From Gammaproteobacteria bacterium (GTDB lineage Bacteria; Pseudomonadota; Gammaproteobacteria; Pseudomonadales; Azotimanducaceae), in NCBI GenBank assembly GCA_026708185.1, contig JAPOVK010000051.1:62001-126000 (forward strand): a DNA stretch of 64,000 bases, read 5' to 3'. Each line of letters begins with the position of its first letter. Within the stretch, counting starts at the first letter, position 1. The notes below the pieces were generated by a model that ran no database searches, was not told where the DNA came from, and saw only the letters and a program-made list of their open reading frames with translations. This document shows, in pieces, positions 1 through 7,873 of the stretch. The translations under genes were made by a program, and so were the position numbers.

Positions 1-596
1 CCGACGATCTCGACGATCTCGAAGTTCGTCCTGTCGTAGACGCCCTTGTGCAAGCGCCACGCAATGATCAGCAGGTACACGACGCCTGCGGAAACGTGCA
101 GACCGTGGAAGCCCGTGATCATGAAGAAGCAAGATCCGAACTGCGCGGCGCCCCACGGGTTGCCCCAAGGTCGGACGCCCTCCGATATGAGCTTGTACCA
201 CTCGAACATCTGCATCCCGACGAAGACGGCACCGAAGAACGCCGTTGCGCAGATGAAGAGGATCGCCTTGCGCTTGTCGCGCCGATAGCCGTAGTTCACC
301 GCGAGCGCCATGGTGCCGCTCGACGTGATCAGGTCGAAGGTCATGATGGCGATCAGGAGCAGCGGCACGGAGTGTCCGAACGCCATCAGCGAGAACACCT
401 CGGAGGCGTTCGGCCACGGCTCGGCGGTGGTCGCCCGCACGGTCATGTAGCTCGTCAGGAAGATCGAGAAGATGAACGTGTCCGAGAGCAGGAAGATCCA
501 CATCATGGCCTTCCCCCACGGCACGCCCTTGAACGTGGTGACGTCCGAGGCCCAGTCCTGGATGATCGTGGCGTGGCCCGCCGATGCTTCCGCCAT
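1..596 (-). CDS. ctaE: cytochrome c oxidase subunit III (partial, 3' end beyond window)
   Basis: Subunit III of the aa3-type terminal oxidase, an inner-membrane protein that stabilises subunit I and its proton uptake. The first 198 residues are visible, starting at an ATG at 596 (MAEASAGHAT). Hydrophobic helices such as MMWIFLLSDTFIF and a conserved FHGLHVSAG segment fit the family; in the first helix the usual acidic residue is D39. It lies 31 bases downstream of ctaD on the same strand, so it is the third gene of a ctaC-ctaD-ctaE operon. No ctaG/cox11 copper chaperone gene sits between ctaD and ctaE, unlike many proteobacterial operons. The C-terminal helices lie outside the window. Identification is firm. 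Confidence 0.93.
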   Translation of the reverse strand, partial: MAEASAGHATIIQDWASDVTTFKGVPWGKAMMWIFLLSDTFIFSIFLTSYMTVRATTAEPWPNASEVFSLMAFGHSVPLLLIAIMTFDLITSSGTMALAVNYGYRRDKRKAILFICATAFFGAVFVGMQMFEWYKLISEGVRPWGNPWGAAQFGSCFFMITGFHGLHVSAGVVYLLIIAWRLHKGVYDRTNFEIVEIV

Positions 597-627
597 CAGG
601 TGGTTTCCTTAATCGCTTATGCCTAGG

Positions 628-2382
628 TCATGCCTGGCGCGGCACGTCCTGCGGAATGAAGTCCTCTTTTTCGCCCGGCACGCTGAAGTCGTAGGCCCAG
701 CGGTGCACCGTCGGAAGCTGGTCCCCCCAGTTGCCGTGGATCGGCGGCGTCTGCGGCGTCCGCCACTCCAGCGACGTCGCGCCCCACGGGTTCGGTCCCG
801 CTTCCCGGCCGCGGAAATAGCTGACGACGAGGTTGTAGATGAACAGGAACTGGAACGCGCCGACGACGAAGGCGGTAATCGAGATGCCCGCGTTCAGGAG
901 CGCCGCGCTTTCCGGGTAGAAGGCCGACTCGCCACCGGAGGCGAGGACGTTGTCGTAATAGCGACGCGGCGTGCCCACGAAGCCCAAGTAGTGCATCGGG
1001 AAGTAGATCAGGTACGTGCCGATCGCCGTGACCCAGAAATGCCACTTGCCAATCGTGTCGTTCAGCATGCGACCGGTGATCTTCGGATACCAGTGGTAGA
1101 TGCCGCCGAAGATGACCAGGATCGGCGAGACGCCCATCACCATGTGGAAGTGCGCGACGACGAAATACGTATCCGACAGCGGGACGTCGACGATCACGTT
1201 GCCGAGGAAGAGTCCCGTCAGACCACCCACCACGAAGGTGATGACGAAGGAGATCGCGAACAGCATCGGGACCGTGAACTTGATGTTCGCCCGCCACAGG
1301 GTGATGGTCCAGTTGTAGACCTTGATCGCGGTCGGCACCGCGATGATCAGCGTCGTGGTGGCGAAGAAGAAGCCGAAGTACGGGTGCATCCCCGCCACGT
1401 ACATGTGATGCGCCCAGACGATGAACGACAGCACCCCGATGGCGACGATGGCCCAGACCATCATCCGGTAGCCGAAGATGTTCTTGCGCGCGTGCACCGA
1501 GAGAAGGTCGGAGACGACGCCGAACGCGGGCAGCGCGACGATGTACACCTCGGGGTGGCCGAAGAACCAGAACAGGTGCTGGAACAGGAGCGGGCTACCG
1601 CCGTCATACTGAGTTGCCGCGGCGTCGAAAGCCGAGGCGATGGCCGGCATGAAGAAGCTCGTGTGGATGAGCTTGTCGAGCAGCATCATGACCGCGCTGA
1701 CGAAGAGCGCCGGGAACGCCAGGAGGCCGAGGACGGTGGCGGCGAAGATGCCCCACACCGACAGCGGCATGCGCATCAGGGTCATGCCCCGGGTGCGCGC
1801 CTGCAGGATCGTGGTGACATAGTTCAGGCCGCCCATGGTGAACGCGACGATGAAGATCGCGAGCGACCCGAGCATCGTGATGATCCCCCAGTCGACGCCC
1901 GGCGTGCCGGAGAGGATCGCCTGGGGCGGGTACAGGGTCCATCCGGCGCCGGTTGGACCGCCAGGCAGGACGTACCCCAGGAGCAGCACGATCACCGACA
2001 GGAGGTAGACGTGGTAGCTGATCATGTTGACGAACGGGAACACCATGTCCCGCGCGCCCAGCATCAAGGGAATCAGGTAGTTGCCGAAGCTGCCGAGCAG
2101 GAACGCCGTCAGCAGGTAGATCACCATGATCATGCCGTGCATGGTGATGGACTGGTAGTAGATGTCCGGCGTGATGCCCCAGGCCGCACCGGTTTCCGGG
2201 AACCCGATCTGCATGCGCATGATCCACGACAGGACGAGCGCCACGAGACCGACCGCCATCGCCGTGATGCCGTACTGAATGGCGATGACTTTGTGGTCCT
2301 GGCTGTACCAGTACTTCGTCACCCAGCTATGCGGGTGATGAAGCTCCATCGACTCCTGATACGGGATTTCAGCCTGTGCCAT
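628..2382 (-). CDS. ctaD: cytochrome c oxidase subunit I
   Basis: Catalytic subunit I (584 residues, about 12 membrane helices) of a haem-copper oxidase that reduces O2 to water and pumps protons. Family landmarks are present: the low-spin haem ligand in MHGMIM, the CuB histidine and cross-linked tyrosine in GHPEVY, the HH pair in VWAHHMYV, and the haem a3/haem a pair in VAHFHMVMG. It lies between ctaC upstream and ctaE downstream. The start is an ATG at 2382 (MAQAEIPYQE). The length is at the long end of the usual range but normal for caa3-type enzymes. Sequence and context agree. Confidence 0.97.
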   Translation of the reverse strand: MAQAEIPYQESMELHHPHSWVTKYWYSQDHKVIAIQYGITAMAVGLVALVLSWIMRMQIGFPETGAAWGITPDIYYQSITMHGMIMVIYLLTAFLLGSFGNYLIPLMLGARDMVFPFVNMISYHVYLLSVIVLLLGYVLPGGPTGAGWTLYPPQAILSGTPGVDWGIITMLGSLAIFIVAFTMGGLNYVTTILQARTRGMTLMRMPLSVWGIFAATVLGLLAFPALFVSAVMMLLDKLIHTSFFMPAIASAFDAAATQYDGGSPLLFQHLFWFFGHPEVYIVALPAFGVVSDLLSVHARKNIFGYRMMVWAIVAIGVLSFIVWAHHMYVAGMHPYFGFFFATTTLIIAVPTAIKVYNWTITLWRANIKFTVPMLFAISFVITFVVGGLTGLFLGNVIVDVPLSDTYFVVAHFHMVMGVSPILVIFGGIYHWYPKITGRMLNDTIGKWHFWVTAIGTYLIYFPMHYLGFVGTPRRYYDNVLASGGESAFYPESAALLNAGISITAFVVGAFQFLFIYNLVVSYFRGREAGPNPWGATSLEWRTPQTPPIHGNWGDQLPTVHRWAYDFSVPGEKEDFIPQDVPRQA

Positions 2383-2445
2383 GAAAGAATTCCCTCGCGT
2401 CCGGGTCCGTAGTGTAAGCGAATAGGTACGCCCGCTGGCGTCCCA

Positions 2446-3579
2446 TCACTCCTCGGCGGCTTCCTCTTGGGGAGACGTTTCCTCTCTCAGATAGGCGACC
2501 AGCGCCTCGACGTCGTCGTCGGAAATCAGGTCGGCGCCGTAAGGGATCATCACCGGCGCGAAGCCCTCGACCAACTGCACCGCGGGCTCGCGGATCGACT
2601 CGATGATGTAGGGCTCGTCGACCGTCACGCTGGAACCGTCGGTCAGTTGCCGCTCGCTGCCCCAAAGGCCCTGCCAAGTCGGCCCGACCACCTGGCTGCC
2701 GTCCAGCGAGTGGCAGGCGAAACAGCCCTGGGTGTCGGCGACCTCGCGGCCGCGACGCGCCAATGCGCTGTAGACCTTGGGGCTGATGCCCGCCTGCATC
2801 TGTTCCCAGGTCGGCTGCGCGGCGAGCCAGGCATCGAAGTCCTCCTGGGTGTCGATGAAGAACTCGCCTCGCATCGTATAGTGGCCGCGGCCACAGAGTT
2901 CGGCGCACAGAATGTCGTACTTGCCGACCTTGGTCGGCTCGAACCAGAAGTAGGTGATCATCCCCGGCACCGCGTCCATCTTGGCGCGGATCTCCGGCAC
3001 CCAGAAGTCGTGCAGCACGTCGTTCGAGCGCAAGAGCGCCTTGAACGGCTGGTTGATTGGCAGGTGCACTTCGTTGCGGTTGATCAGGACGTCGTCGGCG
3101 CCGTTGGGGTCGTCCGGGTTCATGCCGAACGGGTTGTCGACGTTGATGTTGCGTACATGGACCGTGCCGAACTTGCCGTCTTCGCCGGGGAAGCGGAAGG
3201 CCCAGGTCCACTGCTTGGCGAGCACCTCGAACTCCTGCGCATCGTCCGGGACGTTCACGTAGTCCTCCCAGACGATGAGGCCGGGTGCCAGCATCAGCGC
3301 CACGCCGACGGTGGTCACGATGGTCAGGATCCACTCGAGACGCGAGTTCTCGGGCTCGTACTCAGCCCGGGAGTCCTCCTGATGCCGGAACTTCCACGTC
3401 GAATACGCCATGAAGAGGCCGACGGCCACGAAGACCACGCCGCAGACCCAGAACGTGATCAGCACCGTCGTGTCGATGGTGCCCCAGTTGGAGGCGATGT
3501 CCGTGAACCACCACGGGCTCACGAACGTGAACACCACCGATCCGACCACGAGGACCAGAAGGAAGATCGCTACCGCCAT
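2446..3579 (-). CDS. ctaC: cytochrome c oxidase subunit II fused to a cytochrome c domain
   Basis: Subunit II (377 residues) carries electrons to subunit I. About three hydrophobic segments in the first 130 residues are followed by a periplasmic cupredoxin domain with the CuA site, seen as CAELCGRGHYTMRG. After this comes a C-terminal cytochrome c domain with a CFACH haem-binding motif and a likely axial Met in PVMIPYG. This fusion defines a caa3-type oxidase. The protein ends in an acidic tail. It is the first gene of the operon, with 63 bases to ctaD, and is divergent from the aquaporin gene. A short AT-rich stretch just upstream (TTTAAA near 3593) could belong to its promoter. Confidence 0.96.
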   Translation of the reverse strand: MAVAIFLLVLVVGSVVFTFVSPWWFTDIASNWGTIDTTVLITFWVCGVVFVAVGLFMAYSTWKFRHQEDSRAEYEPENSRLEWILTIVTTVGVALMLAPGLIVWEDYVNVPDDAQEFEVLAKQWTWAFRFPGEDGKFGTVHVRNINVDNPFGMNPDDPNGADDVLINRNEVHLPINQPFKALLRSNDVLHDFWVPEIRAKMDAVPGMITYFWFEPTKVGKYDILCAELCGRGHYTMRGEFFIDTQEDFDAWLAAQPTWEQMQAGISPKVYSALARRGREVADTQGCFACHSLDGSQVVGPTWQGLWGSERQLTDGSSVTVDEPYIIESIREPAVQLVEGFAPVMIPYGADLISDDDVEALVAYLREETSPQEEAAEE

Positions 3580-3854
3580 GCGTTTACCGTCTCTTTAAAC
3601 CTGTACTCGGCTGCCAAGGGTGCCGCACAAGAACAACCCGTCGATTGATGATCGACGTGGTCTATTGGCACCGTGGTGGGAATCCGTCCCCCTGCCTACT
3701 CCCGTTAACCAGAAGGGATCGGGAAAGACGGCGCGGATTGTCCGATAAAGCCGAGGCGCGTTTCAAGCGCGATTTCGCGCACGCAGGGGCCGCAGCAGAA
3801 CGGTCACATTCCCGCGTACACTCGTCGGGTTGCTGTATCCGACGTAGCCTGATC

Positions 3855-4505
3855 TTGCTGAGGAAACTCGCTGCCGAGGCGCTCGGCACCCTGTTCCTGC
3901 TGGCCACCGTGGTCGGTTCCGGGATCATGGCCGAGAATCTCGCCGCCGGAAACGACGCCGTGGCGCTGATCGGCAACACACTGGCGACCGGGGCCATCCT
4001 CGCCGTGCTAATCACCATGTTCGGGCCGATCTCCGGGGCCCACTTCAACCCCGCGGTCACGCTCGCCTTCCTGCTGCGGCGCGAGATCGCTCCCGGCGCC
4101 GCCAGCGCCTACGTCGTCATCCAGGTCATCGCCGGGCTCGCCGGCGTCGCGTTGGCGCACCTCATGTTCGACCTCGACGTCCTGCAAGCGTCCACCAAGG
4201 CGCGAACCGGCACCGGGCAATGGCTTGCCGAGGGCGTCGCCACCTTTGGACTCGTGGCAACCATACTCGCCACGCTCAAGGCCCGGCCAAGTGCCGTCGC
4301 CGCCATGGTCGGCCTCTACATCAGCGCAGGCTACTGGTTCACCGCCTCGACGTCGTTCGCCAATCCCGCCGTCACCGTCGCCCGCGCCTTCACCGACACG
4401 TTCTCGGGGATCGCTCCCGCGCACATGCCGGCGTTCATCGCCGCGCAGTTCGTCGGCGCGGTGCTCGCCACCGGGTTGTTCGGGTGGCTGTTTCGGGAGG
4501 AGTAG
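3855..4505 (+). CDS. MIP-family channel (aquaporin/glycerol facilitator-like)
   Basis: Inner-membrane channel of the major intrinsic protein family, for passive flow of water or small neutral solutes. Both half-helix signatures are intact: HFNPAVT in the first half and FANPAVT in the second. About six hydrophobic segments fit the fold. The reading frame is open from 3645, but the first 70 codons are polar and unlike the family. A TTG at 3855 (LLRKLAAEALGT) gives 216 residues, the usual length of short bacterial members such as AqpS, so I chose it; CTG at 3849 is an alternative. No arsenic genes are nearby, so the substrate is unknown. It is divergent from ctaC. Confidence 0.85.
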   Translation: MLRKLAAEALGTLFLLATVVGSGIMAENLAAGNDAVALIGNTLATGAILAVLITMFGPISGAHFNPAVTLAFLLRREIAPGAASAYVVIQVIAGLAGVALAHLMFDLDVLQASTKARTGTGQWLAEGVATFGLVATILATLKARPSAVAAMVGLYISAGYWFTASTSFANPAVTVARAFTDTFSGIAPAHMPAFIAAQFVGAVLATGLFGWLFREE

Positions 4506-4510
4506 GTTAC

Positions 4511-4546
4511 GCGGGCGTCCGCGAACGGCTTGCCGTTCGGGCCCGC
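4511..4546. terminator. nested hairpin just after the aquaporin stop
   Basis: An inner perfect stem CGAACGGC-TT-GCCGTTCG (4522-4539) lies inside outer arms GCGGGC (4511-4516) and GCCCGC (4541-4546), beginning five bases after the aquaporin stop codon. This could end transcription or protect the 3' end of the mRNA. No T-run follows, so a classical intrinsic terminator is not shown, and it could equally be a repeat element. Confidence 0.45.
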
Positions 4547-4566
4547 AATGCACCTTGCGCAAGACC

Positions 4567-4594
4567 GGAATGCGGACGAGGACGTCCGCGTACC
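4567..4594. repeat. dispersed hairpin repeat, copy 1
   Basis: Arms GCGGACG (4572-4578) and CGTCCGC (4583-4589) flank a four-base loop AGGA. Conserved flanks AAT on the left and GTACC on the right recur at 15180-15205 and 38837-38864. This copy lies between the aquaporin and sulfatase genes, 21 bases after the nested hairpin. Confidence 0.6.
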
Positions 4595-4683
4595 AGCAAA
4601 CGTCCGGCGCCGTGAAGAGGTACGCGTATCGGCATACTTGCTAGCATCACGGCGATTACCGACACCAGCCAACGGAGCGCAGC

Positions 4684-6138
4684 ATGAAGGCCATCATGGT
4701 CATGTACGACTCGCTGAACCGGCACATGCTGCCGAACTACGGCTGCGACTGGACGCTCGCGCCGAACTTCCGGCGCCTAGGCGAACGGGCGGTCACCTTC
4801 GACAACCACTACGTCGGGTCCATGCCGTGCATGCCCGCCCGGCGCGAACTGCACACGGGCCGGCACAACTTCCTGCATCGGTCCTGGGGCCCGTTCGAAC
4901 CGTTCGACGACTCGACGTTCACGATCCTGAAGGAGAACGGCGTCTACACGCACCTCGCGTCCGACCACTACCACTACTGGGAGGACGGTGGCGCAACCTA
5001 CCACCATCGCTATTCGAGCTGGGTCAACGTGCGCGGCCAGGAGGGCGACGCCTGGAAAGGCGAAGTCGCCGACCCGGAGATCCCCGAGCACCTCGGTCGC
5101 ATAGCGCGTCAGGACTGGGTGAACCGCAAGTACATGCAGGAGGAACGCCTGACCCCACAGGCGCAGACCTTCGCCGCCGGACTCGAGTTCCTGGAGACCA
5201 ACCGCGACCAGGACAACTGGTACCTGCAGATCGAGACCTTCGATCCGCACGAGCCGTTCTTCACGTTGAAGCAGTGGAAGGATCGGTACAACTACGACTG
5301 GGACGGGCCGCACTTCGACTGGCCGATGTACGAACGCGTCACGGAAGATCCGGACGCCGTCGAATACCTGCGCTACCAATACGCCGCTCTCCTGACGCAG
5401 TGCGACCACTATCTCGGCACGGTGATCGACTTCATGGACCGCTACGACATGTGGCAGGACACCATGCTGATTGTCTGCACTGACCACGGCTTCCTGCTCG
5501 GCGAGCACGACTGGTGGGGCAAGGCGCGGATGCCCTGGTACAACGAGACCGCGCACATCCCGTTCTTCGCCTGGGATCCGCGCACGGGCGTCGCCGACCA
5601 GCGCCGCCGCAGCCTGACCACGACCATCGACATCGGCCCCACGATCCTCGACTACTTCGGCATGGATCGGCCGCCCGACATGGACGGCCACCCGCTGCGC
5701 GCGACCATCGAGAACGATGCAAAGATCCGTGACGCGGCGATCTACGGCATGTTCGGCGCCCACGTGAACATCACCGACGGCCGCTACGTCTACATGCGCG
5801 GTCCCGTCGGCGACAACGCGCCGCTCAACCACTACACGCTCATGCCGACGCATATGCGCAGCCCGTTCTCCACGCGCGAGTTGGCGCAGATGCAGTGGAA
5901 CGAGCCGCTGGCCTTCACCAAGGGCTGCCCGGTAATGCGCATCCCTTCTACCGGCATGGGACGGTTCGCGGAAGCGTTCCAAACCCAGTTGTTCGACTTG
6001 GCGACCGACCCCGGGCAGCTCAACCCAATCGACGACGCGACGGCGGAAGCGTCGATGGTCGCCCGCCTCGAGACGGCACTCGCCGAGCACCTGGCACCAC
6101 CCGAGCAGTACGAACGGCTCGGCCTCGCCCACCCTTGA
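4684..6138 (+). CDS. sulfatase (formylglycine-dependent)
   Basis: Type I sulfatase of 484 residues in the alkaline phosphatase superfamily, which hydrolyses sulfate esters. The formylglycine signature CMPAR (C49-x-P51-x-R53) has a cysteine, so it needs oxidation by a formylglycine-generating enzyme; none is in the window. Metal-site residues are seen in MVMYDS near the N terminus (D9) and TDHGFLLGEHD near residue 266. No signal peptide is visible, so it probably acts in the cytoplasm. The ATG at 4684 closely follows a GGAGCG stretch. It lies nine bases before a lactonase-like gene, which suggests co-expression. The substrate cannot be read from sequence. Confidence 0.9.
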   Translation: MKAIMVMYDSLNRHMLPNYGCDWTLAPNFRRLGERAVTFDNHYVGSMPCMPARRELHTGRHNFLHRSWGPFEPFDDSTFTILKENGVYTHLASDHYHYWEDGGATYHHRYSSWVNVRGQEGDAWKGEVADPEIPEHLGRIARQDWVNRKYMQEERLTPQAQTFAAGLEFLETNRDQDNWYLQIETFDPHEPFFTLKQWKDRYNYDWDGPHFDWPMYERVTEDPDAVEYLRYQYAALLTQCDHYLGTVIDFMDRYDMWQDTMLIVCTDHGFLLGEHDWWGKARMPWYNETAHIPFFAWDPRTGVADQRRRSLTTTIDIGPTILDYFGMDRPPDMDGHPLRATIENDAKIRDAAIYGMFGAHVNITDGRYVYMRGPVGDNAPLNHYTLMPTHMRSPFSTRELAQMQWNEPLAFTKGCPVMRIPSTGMGRFAEAFQTQLFDLATDPGQLNPIDDATAEASMVARLETALAEHLAPPEQYERLGLAHP

Positions 6139-6147
6139 GGCTCCAAG

Positions 6148-7146
6148 ATGTGGCGGGACGTCTTGATCGGCACGTATACGTGGGGGGACGCGGAGGGCAT
6201 CTACCGCGGACGCTTCGACGACGAAACCGGTGCATTCGAGACGCTCGAGCTCGCCATCGCTGCTGACAGCCCGGCATTCCTCGCGGCACGTGGCGACATG
6301 CTCTACGCCGTGAACGAACAGCGGGAAGGCGGCGTCTCGGCCTTTCGCCGCGACCACGTCGAACTCGATTTCGTCAACGCCCAGCCAAGCGGCGGCTCGC
6401 TGCCTTGCCACTTGAGCGCCGGATCCGACTGGGTCGCGGTGGCTAACTACGGTTCCGGCACCGTGGCGCTGTTTCCGACGGCAGACGACGGCGGGCTGCT
6501 GCTGATGGCGGACTCCCGTCAGCATCGTGGCAAGGGCCCGAATTCCAGTCGGCAGGAAACCGCCCATGCGCACGAAGTCCACGCGCTGGGGTCAACGCTG
6601 GTCGTCCCCGACTTGGGGACGGACACGATCCATCGCTACGCCGTCGAGAGCAATCGGCTCCGTGAGGACGGTCAAGCGAACCTGGCGCCGGGCTCCGGTC
6701 CGCGTCACGTCGAGATGCACCCGTCGCTACCGCTTCTGTACGTGCTGAACGAACTGGGCAACACCGTCGATGCCCTGTCGTGGCCAGACCTCGGCGCGCG
6801 CCAACGGGTCAACGCCCTGCCAGGTGATTTCTCCGCCGCCAGCACGACCGCAGAACTTCAGATCGCTCGGGACGGCCGGTGGCTGTATGCGTCAAACCGG
6901 GGCCACGACAGCATCGTGTCGTTCGCCATCGACTCCGCAGGCCGCCTGCACAGCCCGGAGTGGGTGCCGACGCGGGGCGAGCATCCCCGCTACTTCTGCC
7001 TCGATCCATCGAACAATGAGGACTGGCTCATCGTGCTGAACCAGGATTCCGACAACGTCGTGGTCTACCGACTCACCACCGGACGACCCACGGACATCGT
7101 CTGCGAAACCGCGGCACCCACGCCGGTGTGTCTGATGTTCGCCTAG
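6148..7146 (+). CDS. beta-propeller lactonase family protein (6-phosphogluconolactonase type)
   Basis: Protein of 332 residues resembling the seven-bladed propeller lactonase family (YbhE/Pgl type), whose known members hydrolyse 6-phosphogluconolactone or other sugar lactones. Blade-like signatures recur: LIGTYTW at the start, YAVNEQREGGVSAF, PRHVEMHPSLPLLYVLNELGN, and WLYASNRGHDSI. No signal peptide is seen. It follows the sulfatase gene by nine bases, so the pair may process a sulfated sugar, but this is inference. The stop codon overlaps the convergent PIN toxin stop by four bases. The family is clear; the exact substrate is not. Confidence 0.85.
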   Translation: MWRDVLIGTYTWGDAEGIYRGRFDDETGAFETLELAIAADSPAFLAARGDMLYAVNEQREGGVSAFRRDHVELDFVNAQPSGGSLPCHLSAGSDWVAVANYGSGTVALFPTADDGGLLLMADSRQHRGKGPNSSRQETAHAHEVHALGSTLVVPDLGTDTIHRYAVESNRLREDGQANLAPGSGPRHVEMHPSLPLLYVLNELGNTVDALSWPDLGARQRVNALPGDFSAASTTAELQIARDGRWLYASNRGHDSIVSFAIDSAGRLHSPEWVPTRGEHPRYFCLDPSNNEDWLIVLNQDSDNVVVYRLTTGRPTDIVCETAAPTPVCLMFA

Positions 7147-7565
7147 CTGGACGCGAACGGGTTTCGGATGGTCAACGTGTCCGAGACCTGCTGATCGGCC
7201 TGCATGTCCTCGGTCAAGACCACACTGCATTCCGCGAGAGTCGCTGCCGCCAGGACCATGCAGTCGTATAGCGAGTACCCGAAACGATCGCAGTACGCTA
7301 ATCCCAGCTCATGGGTGTCGGTCGTCAAGGGCTCCACACGACAGAAGTGTCGAATCCCAGCGAGCAGTTCCTGGACTTCCGACAGCCCCAATCCCAGTTT
7401 GCGAAGCCCCACATGGGCGAACTCGTTGAGCACTTGGACGCTGACGATGCCACCCGCCGCCAACAAGCTCTCCGCCACTTGCGCTTTGGCATCATCCTCG
7501 GAGAGCGTGTAAAGCAGGACGTTGGTGTCCAAGAAACGGGCGGCCGCGCCACCCTTAGCGTTCAT
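7143..7565 (-). CDS. vapC: PIN-domain toxin (VapC-like)
   Basis: Probable ribonuclease toxin of 140 residues. PIN-domain acidic residues are visible in FLDTNVLLY near the N terminus, in VLNEF, and in GYSLYDCMVL and VVLTEDMQ towards the C terminus. The ATG at 7565 (MNAKGGAAARFLDTN) is chosen because it overlaps the end of the antitoxin gene by 11 bases, the usual coupling of such pairs; a longer in-frame start would run through the antitoxin gene. Base use looks less GC-biased than the neighbours, which hints at transfer. Target RNA unknown. Confidence 0.85.
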   Translation of the reverse strand: MNAKGGAAARFLDTNVLLYTLSEDDAKAQVAESLLAAGGIVSVQVLNEFAHVGLRKLGLGLSEVQELLAGIRHFCRVEPLTTDTHELGLAYCDRFGYSLYDCMVLAAATLAECSVVLTEDMQADQQVSDTLTIRNPFASS

Positions 7566-7785
7566 GCGCAGCTTGCCGGTCGAAGCGGAAGTCCCGCGGT
7601 AGCCGGCCCCGATACTTGCGTATCCGGTCGAGCACCTCGTCAGCGTCGGGCGCTCGAGTGATCTCAAACGCCCCATCACTGGCGACCCGGACCTCGACCT
7701 CGGCACCCTCTACAAGCCCCAGCGCCTCCACGACCACCACAGGAATGCGAACGGCAAGGCTGTTTCCCCATTTGGCAACCTGCAT
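7555..7785 (-). CDS. vapB: AbrB/MazE-type antitoxin
   Basis: Small protein of 76 residues. The N terminus MQVAKWGNSLAVRIP is typical of the swapped-hairpin AbrB/MazE DNA-binding fold; the C-terminal part (VLDRIRKYRGRLPRDFRF) would bind and neutralise the PIN toxin encoded just downstream. Such antitoxins bind their own promoter, and an inverted repeat ATATAC/GTATAT lies 17-40 bases upstream of the start. The pair is a compact type II toxin-antitoxin module between the lactonase and MFS genes. Confidence 0.87.
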   Translation of the reverse strand: MQVAKWGNSLAVRIPVVVVEALGLVEGAEVEVRVASDGAFEITRAPDADEVLDRIRKYRGRLPRDFRFDRQAAHER

Positions 7786-7801
7786 GCGCCGACTCCGCTG
7801 G

Positions 7802-7825
7802 ATATACGTCTACGACACTGTATAT
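7802..7825. promoter_or_regulatory. inverted-repeat operator of the PIN toxin-antitoxin pair
   Basis: ATATAC (7802-7807) and GTATAT (7820-7825) form an inverted repeat with a 12-base spacer, AT-rich against a GC-rich background, just upstream of the antitoxin start. The GTATAT/ATATAC arms could also supply the -10 element. Autoregulatory binding by the AbrB-type antitoxin is inferred from the family. Confidence 0.55.
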
Positions 7826-7873
7826 GTTCAGCGTGATCGCGGCAACTTACAGATTCACGATGCCCTGGCCGGT

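Noticed and set aside
619-2412. Long plus-strand open frame over ctaD
   Set aside because: It is antisense to a clear oxidase gene; its translation is Arg/His/Asp-rich with no domain. GC-rich codon bias makes such frames common.
3855-4505. Arsenite channel AqpS assignment
   Set aside because: Length and motifs fit, but no ars genes are near, so the substrate is left open.
4777-6582. Minus-strand open frame of about 600 codons over the sulfatase gene
   Set aside because: Same reason: shadow of a real gene with no recognisable domain and no ribosome site.
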